Positions 7,699-16,339 are shown, counted from the first letter of the stretch. The stretch: 64,000 bases of DNA from Spirochaeta thermophila DSM 6192 (GCF_000147075.1 NC_014484.1:885501-949500); one strand, 5' to 3'. Made by a program: numbers and translations. Notes: generated by a model not told the origin, from the sequence alone.

Positions 7699-9685
7699 GG
7701 TGCTCTTCTCCCTGGATGAGGGTGGTTGAGCCCTCCCCATGGAGCTGGAGGAGGGCGAGATCGAGGGCGGGTGGGATGAGGGCGAAGGGGAGGTTCCCCG
7801 CGGGGAGAGGGACCGTGTTCTGGGAGGGGAAGAAGTGTATCTCTATGTTCGGAAGGGAGACGTCGGGAGAGAGATCGCTTCCCCACGAGGAGCGTCTCAT
7901 CGAAAGGGCCGTCAGGGTGTTCTGGATGAGGGTCCGCCTGAGGCCCTCGGGAGAGAGGATCCGTCCGGCATCGATGCAGAGCCAGATCTTCACGATCCGA
8001 GGGACGGGGGTGAGCGGGGTGGCCCGCACCTCCACCATGCCCACGCCCCATGCCTTTTCACTGGGAGGGAGGAGGTGATATCCCTGGGTGGTGGGTTTGA
8101 CCCTCGTCCCCCTCGCATAGACCGAGAGGTGGATGGGGAGGGGGGTACGGAATCGTTTCTGCTGGAGTTCCCTGCATGCCCTCACCAGGAGCCCGGTGAA
8201 GAGCCTCACGTTTCTCCCCATGGATGAGGGGCCTCCTGCGGGAAGGTCGGAGGTCCCCTCGAACGAGAAGGTGATCTTCCCCTCCGATATGCCGGTGTAC
8301 TCCTTGATGAGGGATGTCCAGACCTCACGTAGTTCCGGATGTTGCGGGAGGTGGGTGCTTCGTACTACGAGCGTTCCGTCGGTCTCCAGAGAGAGGGAGA
8401 GGGCGGCGCGTCGCCACCTCTCGGGGAACGAGAAGAACCCGTGCCAGAGGCCTGCGACCGCGAGACCCATGCCTCTCCTCGGTTCGAAGGGGAGGGCCTC
8501 TCTCTTTGATGCGAGGCGTTCGACCGTGAACTTGCGCGGGAAGTCGGCTTTCCGGGTGGCTTCCCGGACGAGGGTACGAAGCGCGTCGAAGGAAGGGTCT
8601 CCCCGGAGGTGTGTGAGCCTCCACTCCTCGGGAGAGACCCCGGCCTTGAGTGCCAGGTGGTTCATCATGTCCTCCACGGCACGGGCGATGGGCACATCTC
8701 CCAGGCCGGCGAAGAACCCAGTGGGAAGGAGGTTCGTCCGGACGGCGCGTATGGTGAGCCGCATGCTCTTCCATCGGTAGAGGGAGAGGATGGCGGAGAA
8801 TGCCCGATCGACCATCTCCCTGCTGAAGGGCGCGATGTACCCTGCATCGATGGAGATGAGGAGGTCGACCTTCCTCACGGCGTTCCGGGCGATCCAGGCG
8901 GTGTACTGGAGAAGTACCGAGGGGGCCTTGCTGCCGTAACGGCTCATCTCGTGGGGGGATAGGTGCAGCCTACACGGGCGCCCCGTTGTGCACGTGACGA
9001 AGGCCGCATAGGCGGAGCAGAGGAGGGGTGTGAGGACGTCCGCATCGTAGAGATGTTCCTCCCTGAAGAGGTGCACGTGGATCTTGGAGGAGGGCTTGCC
9101 GCACACATGGGCGACGGTGTCTCGGACGAGCGAGGGCCACGGACATGTGGTGGCGATGTGGAGTACTCCGTCAGCGAGGTAGGCGACGATGGTCTCCTCG
9201 CGAAGTGGCGGCAGGGACTCGGACGGGACGAGGATGCGGCCTTGTACGATCTCCGTCTCCGGTTCCTCCTCCCAGGGACCCCGTGTGGCGGTTCGAACGT
9301 GCGCGATCTGGTGTCCCAGGGCCTCTTCCGGCGAGACGGTGGCGGGGAGTTCCTCGTACGTCACCTGTATCCTCGAGAGGATCTCCCGCATCTCCCGGGA
9401 GGAGGGTGCGACGACGAGGAGGATGGGTTGTCCTTCATAGAAGACCTTGTCTTCCGCGAGGAGAGGGATCTCTTCATCGAGGATGGTGAGGGTGGGGCGG
9501 GGGAGGTCGGGTGCCCGGATGATGCCGATGGTGGAGGGGAGGTCCTGAGGGGGCTGGATCTCCTTGATCTTTGCGTGGGCCCTGGTGGACCTGAGGATGC
9601 CCACGTGGAGCATCCCGGGGAACGAGAGGTCGAGGGGATGAGCGGCCCCTCCGGTGAGTACGGTCCTCAGATCCCTGAGCATCAT
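7682..9685 (-). CDS. Divergent molybdopterin-binding subunit of xanthine dehydrogenase family
   Basis: A 667-residue relative of XdhA/CoxL large subunits, about 100 residues shorter than usual. The N-terminal ald_Xan_dh_C-type domain is clear (PGMLHVGILRSTRAHAKI, then LAEDKVFYEGQPILLVVA, then VTYEELPA). In the molybdopterin domain, the position before TGRPCRL that normally holds GGGFGGK reads LFREEHLYD; the position of RGFGAPQ reads GFFAGLGD; and the C-terminal GVGE glutamate segment reads PAGNLPF. These are alignments by eye. The protein may be a non-catalytic or altered spirochetal variant. It overlaps the upstream aminotransferase gene by four bases (ATGA) and the downstream iron-sulfur gene by 17. 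Confidence 0.8.
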   Translation of the reverse strand: MMLRDLRTVLTGGAAHPLDLSFPGMLHVGILRSTRAHAKIKEIQPPQDLPSTIGIIRAPDLPRPTLTILDEEIPLLAEDKVFYEGQPILLVVAPSSREMREILSRIQVTYEELPATVSPEEALGHQIAHVRTATRGPWEEEPETEIVQGRILVPSESLPPLREETIVAYLADGVLHIATTCPWPSLVRDTVAHVCGKPSSKIHVHLFREEHLYDADVLTPLLCSAYAAFVTCTTGRPCRLHLSPHEMSRYGSKAPSVLLQYTAWIARNAVRKVDLLISIDAGYIAPFSREMVDRAFSAILSLYRWKSMRLTIRAVRTNLLPTGFFAGLGDVPIARAVEDMMNHLALKAGVSPEEWRLTHLRGDPSFDALRTLVREATRKADFPRKFTVERLASKREALPFEPRRGMGLAVAGLWHGFFSFPERWRRAALSLSLETDGTLVVRSTHLPQHPELREVWTSLIKEYTGISEGKITFSFEGTSDLPAGGPSSMGRNVRLFTGLLVRACRELQQKRFRTPLPIHLSVYARGTRVKPTTQGYHLLPPSEKAWGVGMVEVRATPLTPVPRIVKIWLCIDAGRILSPEGLRRTLIQNTLTALSMRRSSWGSDLSPDVSLPNIEIHFFPSQNTVPLPAGNLPFALIPPALDLALLQLHGEGSTTLIQGEEHHVAHL

Positions 9686-10875
9686 GGCCTTTTCCTGTAG
9701 GCGGCGTCTCCCGTCTCCAGGACCGAACGGATCACGTAGTCCACCTCTTCGTCCGAGAGACCGGGATAGAGGGGAAGGCTGAAGGACCGCTGGTACACCT
9801 TCATGGAGACGGGGAAATCATCCGGCGAGAGGTGATAGCGTTCGCGGTAGTAAGGCATGAGGAAGAGAGGGATATAGTGGACCGATGTGCCGATACCCCG
9901 CCGGGTGAGGCTTTCGACATACTCATCCCGGGTGATGGAGAGGAGATCCTCCCTGATCCCAAGTATGAACAAGTGCCAGGCGTGTTCCTCCGGGGCGTCG
10001 GGAAGTATGAGGTAGTCCCTGGTGGCGAAGGCCTCCAGGTAGCGGAGGGCGATCCTCTTCCTCTCCTCCCTGAGCTTCCAGGCCTTGCGGAGCTGCACCC
10101 GGCCTATTGCGGCGAGGATGTCGGGCATGTTGTACTTGAATCCCGGTTCCACCACCTCGTAGTACCACGCGGCCCCGGCCGTTCGATAGCGATTCCATAC
10201 GGGCCTGTCGATCCCATGGAGCCTCATGAGCCTCACACGCCTCGCATACACCTCGCTCGCGGTGACCACCATGCCCCCCTCACCCGTGGTGATGGGCTTG
10301 GTGGCGTAGAAGGAGTAGACCCCCAGATCCCCGATGGTGCCGAGCGTCCCCAGCGGGGTCTCCACTGGAAAGGCATGAGCAGCGTCCTCCACCACCGCGA
10401 CTCCGACGGTGCGTGCGATCTCGAGGAGCTCCGCCATCCGGGCCCCGCGTCCTGCGAGGTGCACCGGCAGGACGACCTTCGCCTTTCGAACCACCACGGG
10501 GTCCTTCAGTGCACGTTCCACTTCACGGGGATCGATGGTGAGGGTCTTCTCATCGATGTCGCAGAAGAGGACCTCCGCCCCGAGGTAACGGGCAACTTCG
10601 GCCGTGGCGGTGAAAGTGTAGGGGGTGGTGATCACCAGATCCCCTTCCCGGACACCCACGGCCTCGAGGGCCAGGTGGAGCCCCGCGGTCGCCGACTGTA
10701 CTGCGCACGCATGCGGAACTCCCACTGCCTTGGCGAATTCCTCCTCGAAGGCGAGGGCCTCCTTCCCCGTGGTGAGCCAGCCGCTCCGTAGGACCCTGAG
10801 CACCGCCTCTTCTTCCTCCTTCCCTATGTGGGGCCGGGCGAACGGAATGGTGTAGGAGGGGGATGCCTCGCTCAT
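9682..10875 (-). CDS. DegT/DnrJ/EryC1/StrS family PLP-dependent sugar aminotransferase
   Basis: A 397-residue fold-type I aminotransferase of the DegT family, which transfers an amino group from glutamate to keto-sugar nucleotides for surface polysaccharide, glycoprotein or lipid sugars. Visible features: RPHIGKEEEEAVLRVLRSGW at the N-terminus, the PLP-contacting SATAGLHLAL stretch near residue 61, VEDAAHA near 162, and the Schiff-base lysine in YATKPITTGEGG (K193). It overlaps by four bases with the upstream FlaA1/CapD-like gene, consistent with successive steps (4,6-dehydration, then 4-amination). The same four-base overlap links it to the downstream molybdenum subunit gene, an unexpected partner. 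Confidence 0.92.
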   Translation of the reverse strand: MSEASPSYTIPFARPHIGKEEEEAVLRVLRSGWLTTGKEALAFEEEFAKAVGVPHACAVQSATAGLHLALEAVGVREGDLVITTPYTFTATAEVARYLGAEVLFCDIDEKTLTIDPREVERALKDPVVVRKAKVVLPVHLAGRGARMAELLEIARTVGVAVVEDAAHAFPVETPLGTLGTIGDLGVYSFYATKPITTGEGGMVVTASEVYARRVRLMRLHGIDRPVWNRYRTAGAAWYYEVVEPGFKYNMPDILAAIGRVQLRKAWKLREERKRIALRYLEAFATRDYLILPDAPEEHAWHLFILGIREDLLSITRDEYVESLTRRGIGTSVHYIPLFLMPYYRERYHLSPDDFPVSMKVYQRSFSLPLYPGLSDEEVDYVIRSVLETGDAAYRKRP

Positions 10876-12350
10876 GCCGAACGCCCCACCAGCACCCGAT
10901 AGGAGGAAAAGTATCTCGCGAGTACCTCCGTGAGGTGCTCCCTGTTCCGGTAGAGGTACTCCTTTCCCGGTACCCGGAAACAGATGGGCCGGAGCTCCTC
11001 GACGATCCTCTCCACCGGGAGGTTCGCCCCGCCGTTCCTCACCACCTGGAGGATCCCGGGATAGGGGGTGGGCTTGAGTTCCTCGTCCTCTGCGGTGAGG
11101 GTTTCGTGTTCCTTCTCTCCAGGACGAAGACCGATGTACTCGATGGGGATGTCACGGTGGGGTTCGAACCCGTAGAATCTGATCATCTGTTCGGCGAGGT
11201 CCTGGATCCGGATGGGCTTTCCCATGTCGAGGACGAAGAGCGCGCCCTTCTCCGTGACCCCTCCCGCCTTGAGGATGAGGGATGCCGCTTCCGGTATGGT
11301 CATGAAGAAGCGGGTGGTGCCGGGGGTGGTGATGGTCACGGGTCCTCCGGTGAGGATCTGTTCCTTGAAGAGCGGCATGATGCTCCCCCGGGATCCGAGT
11401 ACATTGCCGAACCTGACCACCATGTAGGCACAGACCTCCCCATCGCCGGAGAGCACGATCTCCTCGGCGATCCGTTTCGAACAGCCGTACACGCTCACCG
11501 GGTCGGCCGCCTTGTCGGTGGAGACGAAGACGAACCGTTGCGTCCCGGCGGCACGGGCCGCATCCACGAGGTTCCTGGTGCCGAAGACATTGTTCTTGAT
11601 GGCCTCCACCGGGTTCGCCTCCATGAGCGGCACGTGCTTATGGGCAGCACAGTGGAAGACCACGTCGGCCCTGAGGCGCTCGAGGATGTAGAACATGAAG
11701 TCCCTGTCCTGGAGCTCCCCGATGATGGGGACCACCGCGGCCTTCTCCCCGACCCCTTCCTTCTGCAGGAGGCGGAGCTCCCGGTCGATCTCGTAGATGC
11801 TGTTTTCCCCATGGCCGAGGAGGTAGAGGCGCTGCACCCCTCCGAAGAGGAGCTGGCGCGCGAGCTCGCTCCCGATGCTTCCCCCCGCCCCGGTGATGAG
11901 GACCCGCTTCCCCCGAAGGTACCTGAGGGCCTCGGAGAGATTGATGGTGAGGGGCTCCCGGGGGAGGAGGTCGACGGGGTCTATCTCCTTTGTCTGGATG
12001 AGATGTGCCTCGCCGTCAAGGATCTGGGATATGGTGGGGAGGATGCGGATGCGGCTGAAGCCGGCCTGCTTGAGGGCCTCGTAGATCCCCTTGAGGACCA
12101 TGCGCGAGGCACCCGGCATGGCGATGAGGGCCTCGTCGTGAGGTCTATTGCCGAGGACGGGCAGGACGTCTCGTATGGGACCCAGCACCGGAACCCCCAT
12201 GAGTTTCGTGCCGATCTTCCCGGGGTCGTCATCCAGAAAAGCCGCCACGGATCCGAAGATGCCCTTCTCCTGGATCTCCTTCGCAATGGCCGTACCGGCC
12301 AGCCCTGCGCCTATGATGTAGATTCGCGATGAACCCGTCGTCTTTCTCAT
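10872..12350 (-). CDS. FlaA1/CapD-type nucleotide-sugar 4,6-dehydratase, soluble short form
   Basis: A 492-residue polysaccharide-biosynthesis SDR. An N-terminal Rossmann-like domain (IYIIGAGLAGTAIA, residues 10-23) precedes the extended-SDR catalytic domain with TGAGGSIGS at 153-161, STDKAADP and VYGCSKR. Long CapD/PglF/WbpM relatives carry four N-terminal membrane helices and often Met in place of the catalytic Tyr. This one has no membrane helices and keeps Tyr-x-x-x-Lys, as in FlaA1-like enzymes. It probably makes a 4-keto-6-deoxy-HexNAc nucleotide that the neighbouring aminotransferase uses. Ribosome-binding AGAGAGG lies seven bases before the ATG. First gene of the minus-strand operon that ends with the xanthine-dehydrogenase-like trio. 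Confidence 0.88.
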   Translation of the reverse strand: MRKTTGSSRIYIIGAGLAGTAIAKEIQEKGIFGSVAAFLDDDPGKIGTKLMGVPVLGPIRDVLPVLGNRPHDEALIAMPGASRMVLKGIYEALKQAGFSRIRILPTISQILDGEAHLIQTKEIDPVDLLPREPLTINLSEALRYLRGKRVLITGAGGSIGSELARQLLFGGVQRLYLLGHGENSIYEIDRELRLLQKEGVGEKAAVVPIIGELQDRDFMFYILERLRADVVFHCAAHKHVPLMEANPVEAIKNNVFGTRNLVDAARAAGTQRFVFVSTDKAADPVSVYGCSKRIAEEIVLSGDGEVCAYMVVRFGNVLGSRGSIMPLFKEQILTGGPVTITTPGTTRFFMTIPEAASLILKAGGVTEKGALFVLDMGKPIRIQDLAEQMIRFYGFEPHRDIPIEYIGLRPGEKEHETLTAEDEELKPTPYPGILQVVRNGGANLPVERIVEELRPICFRVPGKEYLYRNREHLTEVLARYFSSYRVLVGRSA

Positions 12351-12405
12351 ACGGCCGCCTCTCTCGATCGAGGGTCTCCGGACCTGTCCATACCTTCATG
12401 ACCTG

Positions 12406-12431
12406 TGATATAGTGTACATAGAGAGTACAC
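12406..12431 (+). promoter_or_regulatory. Candidate extended -10 promoter with overlapping inverted repeat
   Basis: On the plus strand, TGATATAGT (12406-12414) fits an extended -10 box (TGn plus TATAGT) with no clear -35. The predicted start near 12421 falls inside the inverted repeat GTGTAC-N7-GTACAC (12413-12431), which could be an operator. It would drive the RlpA/SPOR gene, leaving a leader of about 95 bases. The divergent gene at 12350 may share control. Confidence 0.4.
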
Positions 12432-12472
12432 GAGAAGGTCTCGCCCTTCAACTCATCTCTTTACATGTTAAG

Positions 12473-12496
12473 CTATCGGTTTTTTTCTTCCGATAG
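12473..12496 (+). other. Stem-loop in the 5' leader of the RlpA/SPOR gene
   Basis: CTATCGG and CCGATAG form a perfect 7-bp stem around a T-rich 10-base loop, ending eight bases before the AAGGAG ribosome-binding site at 12505. The U-run is inside the loop, so it is not a normal terminator. It could affect translation or mRNA stability. Confidence 0.45.
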
Positions 12497-12516
12497 ACAA
12501 GAGTAAGGAGAGATCC

Positions 12517-14232
12517 ATGGATCGGAAAACCCTGCTCCTCATGATATTCATAGGCGGTTTCGCGTGGACGAGCGTGGCCTCCCAGAACGTGTGGCAGGGG
12601 ACCGCCACCGTCTCGCGGTACGGCGACTTCCCCGCCGGCGGGTACTACGCTGCATCGAACGCGTTTCCGCCCAACACCTTGGTCGAGGTGACCAACCTCG
12701 AGAACAGTGCCACGATCACCGTGATCGTGACCCAGCCCTTGAAAGAGGAAGGACTCCTCCTCCTCCTCTCCGGGGATGCGGCCCGCGCCCTGGGCATCCC
12801 CTCGGGCACCATCGCCAGGGTGAGGGCGGTGGAGAAGTCCAGGGTCACGGCGGGTACAGCATCCGGAGGAGCAGGAATCACGTCCGACATCGATTTCAAT
12901 CCCGGAGCCACCATCCCCGAGAGCGCCCTCAGGCCCACCCCCACCCCCACCCCCGTCACCCCTCTCCCCACCCCGCGCCTCCAACCCGGCTCCGTCCCCC
13001 TCACCGCCTCCCTCCTCGAGCCCTCCCCACCCGCACCGGTCCCCACCACGCCCTCCACCCCCGCACCGACCCCCACCCCCGCCCCCGAACCCGTCCGCAC
13101 CGAACCCACACCGGCCGCCACCCTCGCCCCCACACCCGCGCCGGCCCCCACCCCGACCCCCGCCCCCGAACCCGCCCGCACCGAACCCACCGCACCCCCC
13201 ACCCCCACCCCCACCCCCACCCCCACCGTCCCCGTCCTCACCCCCACCACCCCCCCCACCGAACCCCTCCTCGCCCAGCTCTCCTCACGCACCCCCTCCA
13301 AACCCCTCCGACTCCCCCCCCGCACCGAGAACCCCTTCCTCTTCCTCACCGAACCCGAGACCACCCTCGACCTCTCCGAAGCCGAGATCGAACTCCTTGA
13401 GGAACCCGAACCCCCTGCCGAGGTCACCACGAGCACGCCGCAACCCACCCCCACACCGCAGCCCACCCCGACCCCTGCCCCCACCCCGACACCCGCATCC
13501 GCACCGAGCCCCCTCATCGCCCTCACCCCGCCCCGGCCCCTCACCCCCACCCCCACCCCCACCCCCACCCCCACCCCCATCCCCCTCGACGACCCGCCTC
13601 CCGTCCCGTCCCCTCAGCTCGCACCCGAACCACCCCATGCCCCCTCCCTCGCCTTTGCCCCACCCCTCCTCGAACCTGCCGCACCCGCACGCGATGAGGC
13701 CCTCGTGGAGACCCTCACCCCCCCCACCATACCCGACACCGCCCTCGTCGTCCCCCAGGAAGAACCCACCCTGGCCGAGGCCCCACCCACTCCCACCCCC
13801 ACCCCGATCCCCCCTGAAGGAGAGGTGGAACTGGCCCTCGTTCCCGCCGAGGAACGCCCCCCCGTCGCCCCTACCCCGAGTCCCGAGGAAGAGGCCATCG
13901 AGCGCATCATCGAGCAGCTCCCCCCCGCCCCCACACCCACCCCCACACCCGCCCCTGTGGTGTCCGAGACCAGTCTTCCCCTTGTCGATTCCCTCGATCC
14001 AGGTGCATATTACCTCCAGATAGGGGCCTTTCGACGCCCCCAGACAGCCCTGCACCTGGTACAGAGGATCCGCGCCACCTATCCGGTGGTCGCCTATCCC
14101 TCAGTGGGGCCGGAAGGCACGACCCTCTACCGCATCCTCGTCGGCCCATTAAGCGAGGACGAGAGCGGCACCCTCCTGTACTGGTTCAAGGCACAGGGCT
14201 TCAGAGACGCTTTCATCCAACGGGGGAGGTGA
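12517..14232 (+). CDS. Secreted protein: RlpA-like domain, long Pro/Thr tract, C-terminal SPOR domain
   Basis: A 571-residue envelope protein. Residues 1-22 are a signal peptide (LLLMIFIGGFAWTSVAS). Residues about 25-110 look like a double-psi beta-barrel of the RlpA kind: GTATVSRYGDFPAGGYYAAS, then LVEVTNLENSATITVIVTQP. Residues about 135-480 are low complexity, rich in Pro-Thr and Pro-Ala-Pro. The last 80 residues are a SPOR domain (YYLQIGAFRRPQTA, then RILVGPLSEDE), which binds glycan strands stripped of peptides at division sites. The gene probably makes a septal or cell-wall-associated protein whose flexible arm spans the periplasm; whether the barrel has transglycosylase activity is unknown. 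AAGGAG lies six bases before the ATG. It overlaps ligA at its end. Confidence 0.82.
   Translation: MDRKTLLLMIFIGGFAWTSVASQNVWQGTATVSRYGDFPAGGYYAASNAFPPNTLVEVTNLENSATITVIVTQPLKEEGLLLLLSGDAARALGIPSGTIARVRAVEKSRVTAGTASGGAGITSDIDFNPGATIPESALRPTPTPTPVTPLPTPRLQPGSVPLTASLLEPSPPAPVPTTPSTPAPTPTPAPEPVRTEPTPAATLAPTPAPAPTPTPAPEPARTEPTAPPTPTPTPTPTVPVLTPTTPPTEPLLAQLSSRTPSKPLRLPPRTENPFLFLTEPETTLDLSEAEIELLEEPEPPAEVTTSTPQPTPTPQPTPTPAPTPTPASAPSPLIALTPPRPLTPTPTPTPTPTPIPLDDPPPVPSPQLAPEPPHAPSLAFAPPLLEPAAPARDEALVETLTPPTIPDTALVVPQEEPTLAEAPPTPTPTPIPPEGEVELALVPAEERPPVAPTPSPEEEAIERIIEQLPPAPTPTPTPAPVVSETSLPLVDSLDPGAYYLQIGAFRRPQTALHLVQRIRATYPVVAYPSVGPEGTTLYRILVGPLSEDESGTLLYWFKAQGFRDAFIQRGR
12934..13960 (+). repeat. C-rich Pro/Thr coding repeat, includes CCCACC hexamer arrays
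   Basis: About 1 kb of the RlpA/SPOR gene is built almost entirely from CCC and ACC codons. Near-perfect hexamer arrays (unit CCCACC) lie at about 13195-13226 and 13543-13578, giving runs of C5 separated by single A bases. The minus strand therefore carries tandem GGGGGT tracts able to form G-quadruplexes. The hexamer unit keeps frame, so array length could vary without breaking the protein. Confidence 0.85.
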
Positions 14233-16253
14233 TGACCGAACAGGAAGCCAAGAAGGAGATCGACCGTCTCGTCGAGCTCCTCCAGCGTGCGGACTACGAG
14301 TACTACGTCCTCGGCCGCCCCCACCTCACGGATCAGGAGTACGACAGCCTCTTCGATCGCCTCAAAACTCTCGAGGCCCAATTCCCGCACCTCAAGCGAG
14401 CTGACTCACCCACCCAGCGTGTAGGTTCCGACCTCACCGTCGACTTCCCCGAAGTCGCACACACCATCCCGGTCCTGAGCCTCGACAAGGCCTACACCGA
14501 GACCGAAGTCCTCTCCTGGATCGAGAAGACAGAACGCGCCGCGGGACGACCCCTCGGATGTGTCATCGAAGAGAAGATCGATGGCGTCTCCCTCGTCCTC
14601 TACTACCGGGGCGGGATCCTCGACAGAGCCGTCACCCGCGGCAACGGAAGGGTGGGGAACGACATCACCCCCAACGCCAGGACCATCAGACAGATCCCCC
14701 TCCGCATCCCCGAGACCGGGGAGGTGGTCGTGCGCGGTGAGGTCTACCTCCCCCTCCAGTACTTCGACGAGATCAACGCCCGGATGGAAGTCCCCTACGC
14801 CAATCCACGCAACCTCGCAGGCGGCGTCCTGCGCAGGAAGAACAGCGCCGAAGTCGCCCGGGTACCCCTCCACTTCCTGGCCTACGACGGCTACCTCCCC
14901 TTCCCGGTCGCCACCTACACGGAGAGCCTCGACCTCCTCATCGAGTGGGGCTTTCCCGTCAACCCACGACACGAGCGCATCCCCGCCGGCACACCCGACC
15001 GGGCCGAGCGCATCCGCGCCTTCATCGAGAAGGAACGCACCGAGCGGGCGACCCTCGACTACCAGATCGACGGCCTCGTCTTCAAGGTGAACGAGCTCGA
15101 CGTCCGGGACCGCCTCGGGTACACTGGCCACCACCCCCGGTGGGCCATCGCCTACAAGTTCGAGGCCCCCCAGGCCGTCACCGAGCTTGTGCGGATCGAC
15201 GTCCAGGTGGGACGCACCGGCCGTGTGACCCCGGTCGCCAGGCTCAAGCCCGTGGAGCTCTCCGGCTCCACCATCTCCAACGTCACCCTCCACAACGAGG
15301 ACTACGTCCAGGCCCTCGAACTCGCGCCCGGCGACCTCGTGGCCATCTCCAAACGCGGCGACGTGATCCCCGCCATCGAAAAGGTGGTGGAGAAGAACGA
15401 GGAGGGCGTACCGGTCTGGCGCATGCCCGAACACTGCCCCGAATGCAGCTCCCGTCTCGAACGAAGGGGTGCCCACCACTTCTGTCCCAACCGGTCGTGC
15501 CCTGCCGTGATCACGGGCAGGCTCAAGTTCTTCGTGAGCCCCAAGCAGATGGACATCCGCGTCCTGGGGAACGAGACCATCGACTTCCTGGTGGAGAAAG
15601 GCTACATCAGGCGTATCCCCGACCTCTACACCTTCGACTACCGGAGACTGCTGGACGAACCCGGCTTCGGAGAGAAGAAGATCAACCTGATCGTCCAGGG
15701 CATAGAGGAGAGCAAGCGACGGCCCTTCTCCACCGTGCTCGTGGCCCTCGGGATCCCCGATGTGGGACCGAGCGTGGTGGAGACCCTCATAAGGGGCGGC
15801 ATCACGGGCATCGACCGGCTCCTGGAGATCGCGGACAGAGGCGACGTCGATGCCCTCACCCGCCTCGAAGGCATAGGGGAGAAGACCGCCCGGCAGCTCA
15901 TAGAGACACTGCGGGACCCCGAGTGGCGGAAGGAGATCGAGGAACTCAGGAAGGCGGGCCTCTCCTTCGAGGAGGAGCGACCCGAAGCGGTCTCCGGCGG
16001 CCCCTTCGAAGGCCAGGTCTGGTGTGTGACGGGGAGCTTCCGGCACTTCACCCCCAGGAGCAGGGCAGAGGAGCTCATCTCCTCCCTCGGCGGCAGGGTG
16101 GTAAGCAGCGTCTCCTCCAAGACCACCCACCTCCTCGTGGGCGAAAACCCCGGCTCCAAGCTGGAGAAGGCCCGTTCCCTCGGGGTACAGCTCGTCACCG
16201 AAGACCAGTTCATCGAGATGCTCAAAGGCGCGGGAGTGGATCCACTCGGTTGA
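14232..16253 (+). CDS. ligA: NAD-dependent DNA ligase LigA
   Basis: A 673-residue bacterial ligase with the whole family layout: Ia domain (YYVLGRPHLTDQEYD), adenylation domain with the nucleotide-accepting lysine in EEKIDG (K115), OB fold, four-cysteine zinc finger (CPEC...FCPNRSC, about residues 400-425), helix-hairpin-helix repeats, and a C-terminal BRCT domain (about 590-670). It seals nicks in replication and repair. The ATG at 14232 shares one base with the stop of the preceding gene (TGATG), and GGGGGAGG lies only two to three bases before it, so re-initiation by translational coupling is likely. A GTG one codon earlier (14229) is a possible alternative start. Confidence 0.97.
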   Translation: MTEQEAKKEIDRLVELLQRADYEYYVLGRPHLTDQEYDSLFDRLKTLEAQFPHLKRADSPTQRVGSDLTVDFPEVAHTIPVLSLDKAYTETEVLSWIEKTERAAGRPLGCVIEEKIDGVSLVLYYRGGILDRAVTRGNGRVGNDITPNARTIRQIPLRIPETGEVVVRGEVYLPLQYFDEINARMEVPYANPRNLAGGVLRRKNSAEVARVPLHFLAYDGYLPFPVATYTESLDLLIEWGFPVNPRHERIPAGTPDRAERIRAFIEKERTERATLDYQIDGLVFKVNELDVRDRLGYTGHHPRWAIAYKFEAPQAVTELVRIDVQVGRTGRVTPVARLKPVELSGSTISNVTLHNEDYVQALELAPGDLVAISKRGDVIPAIEKVVEKNEEGVPVWRMPEHCPECSSRLERRGAHHFCPNRSCPAVITGRLKFFVSPKQMDIRVLGNETIDFLVEKGYIRRIPDLYTFDYRRLLDEPGFGEKKINLIVQGIEESKRRPFSTVLVALGIPDVGPSVVETLIRGGITGIDRLLEIADRGDVDALTRLEGIGEKTARQLIETLRDPEWRKEIEELRKAGLSFEEERPEAVSGGPFEGQVWCVTGSFRHFTPRSRAEELISSLGGRVVSSVSSKTTHLLVGENPGSKLEKARSLGVQLVTEDQFIEMLKGAGVDPLG

Positions 16254-16262
16254 GAAAGGGAA

Positions 16263-16299
16263 GGGGCCCTCGCCTCACGGGAGGAGGCTTCCGGGCCCC
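16263..16299. terminator. Hairpin between convergent ligA and GH4 genes
   Basis: GGGGCCC (16263-16269) pairs with GGGCCCC (16293-16299), and a smaller CCTC/GAGG stem sits inside the loop. It lies ten bases after the ligA stop and faces the end of the GH4 gene. There is no strong U-run on either side, so it may be a bidirectional or RNA-end-protecting structure. Confidence 0.5.
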
Positions 16300-16339
16300 A
16301 TCGTCGACCTGACCTCTTCGCTTTCCGGTTCTTTCCCCC

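Noticed and set aside
10863-12332. 489-codon plus-strand frame
   Set aside because: Antisense to the FlaA1/CapD-like gene; no domain recognised.
12473-12496. Stem-loop read as an intrinsic terminator
   Set aside because: The T-run is in the loop, not after the stem, and it precedes a ribosome-binding site; kept only as a leader structure.
13285-14055. Glycine-rich minus-strand frames within the Pro/Thr region
   Set aside because: Arise automatically from the complement of CCC/ACC codons.
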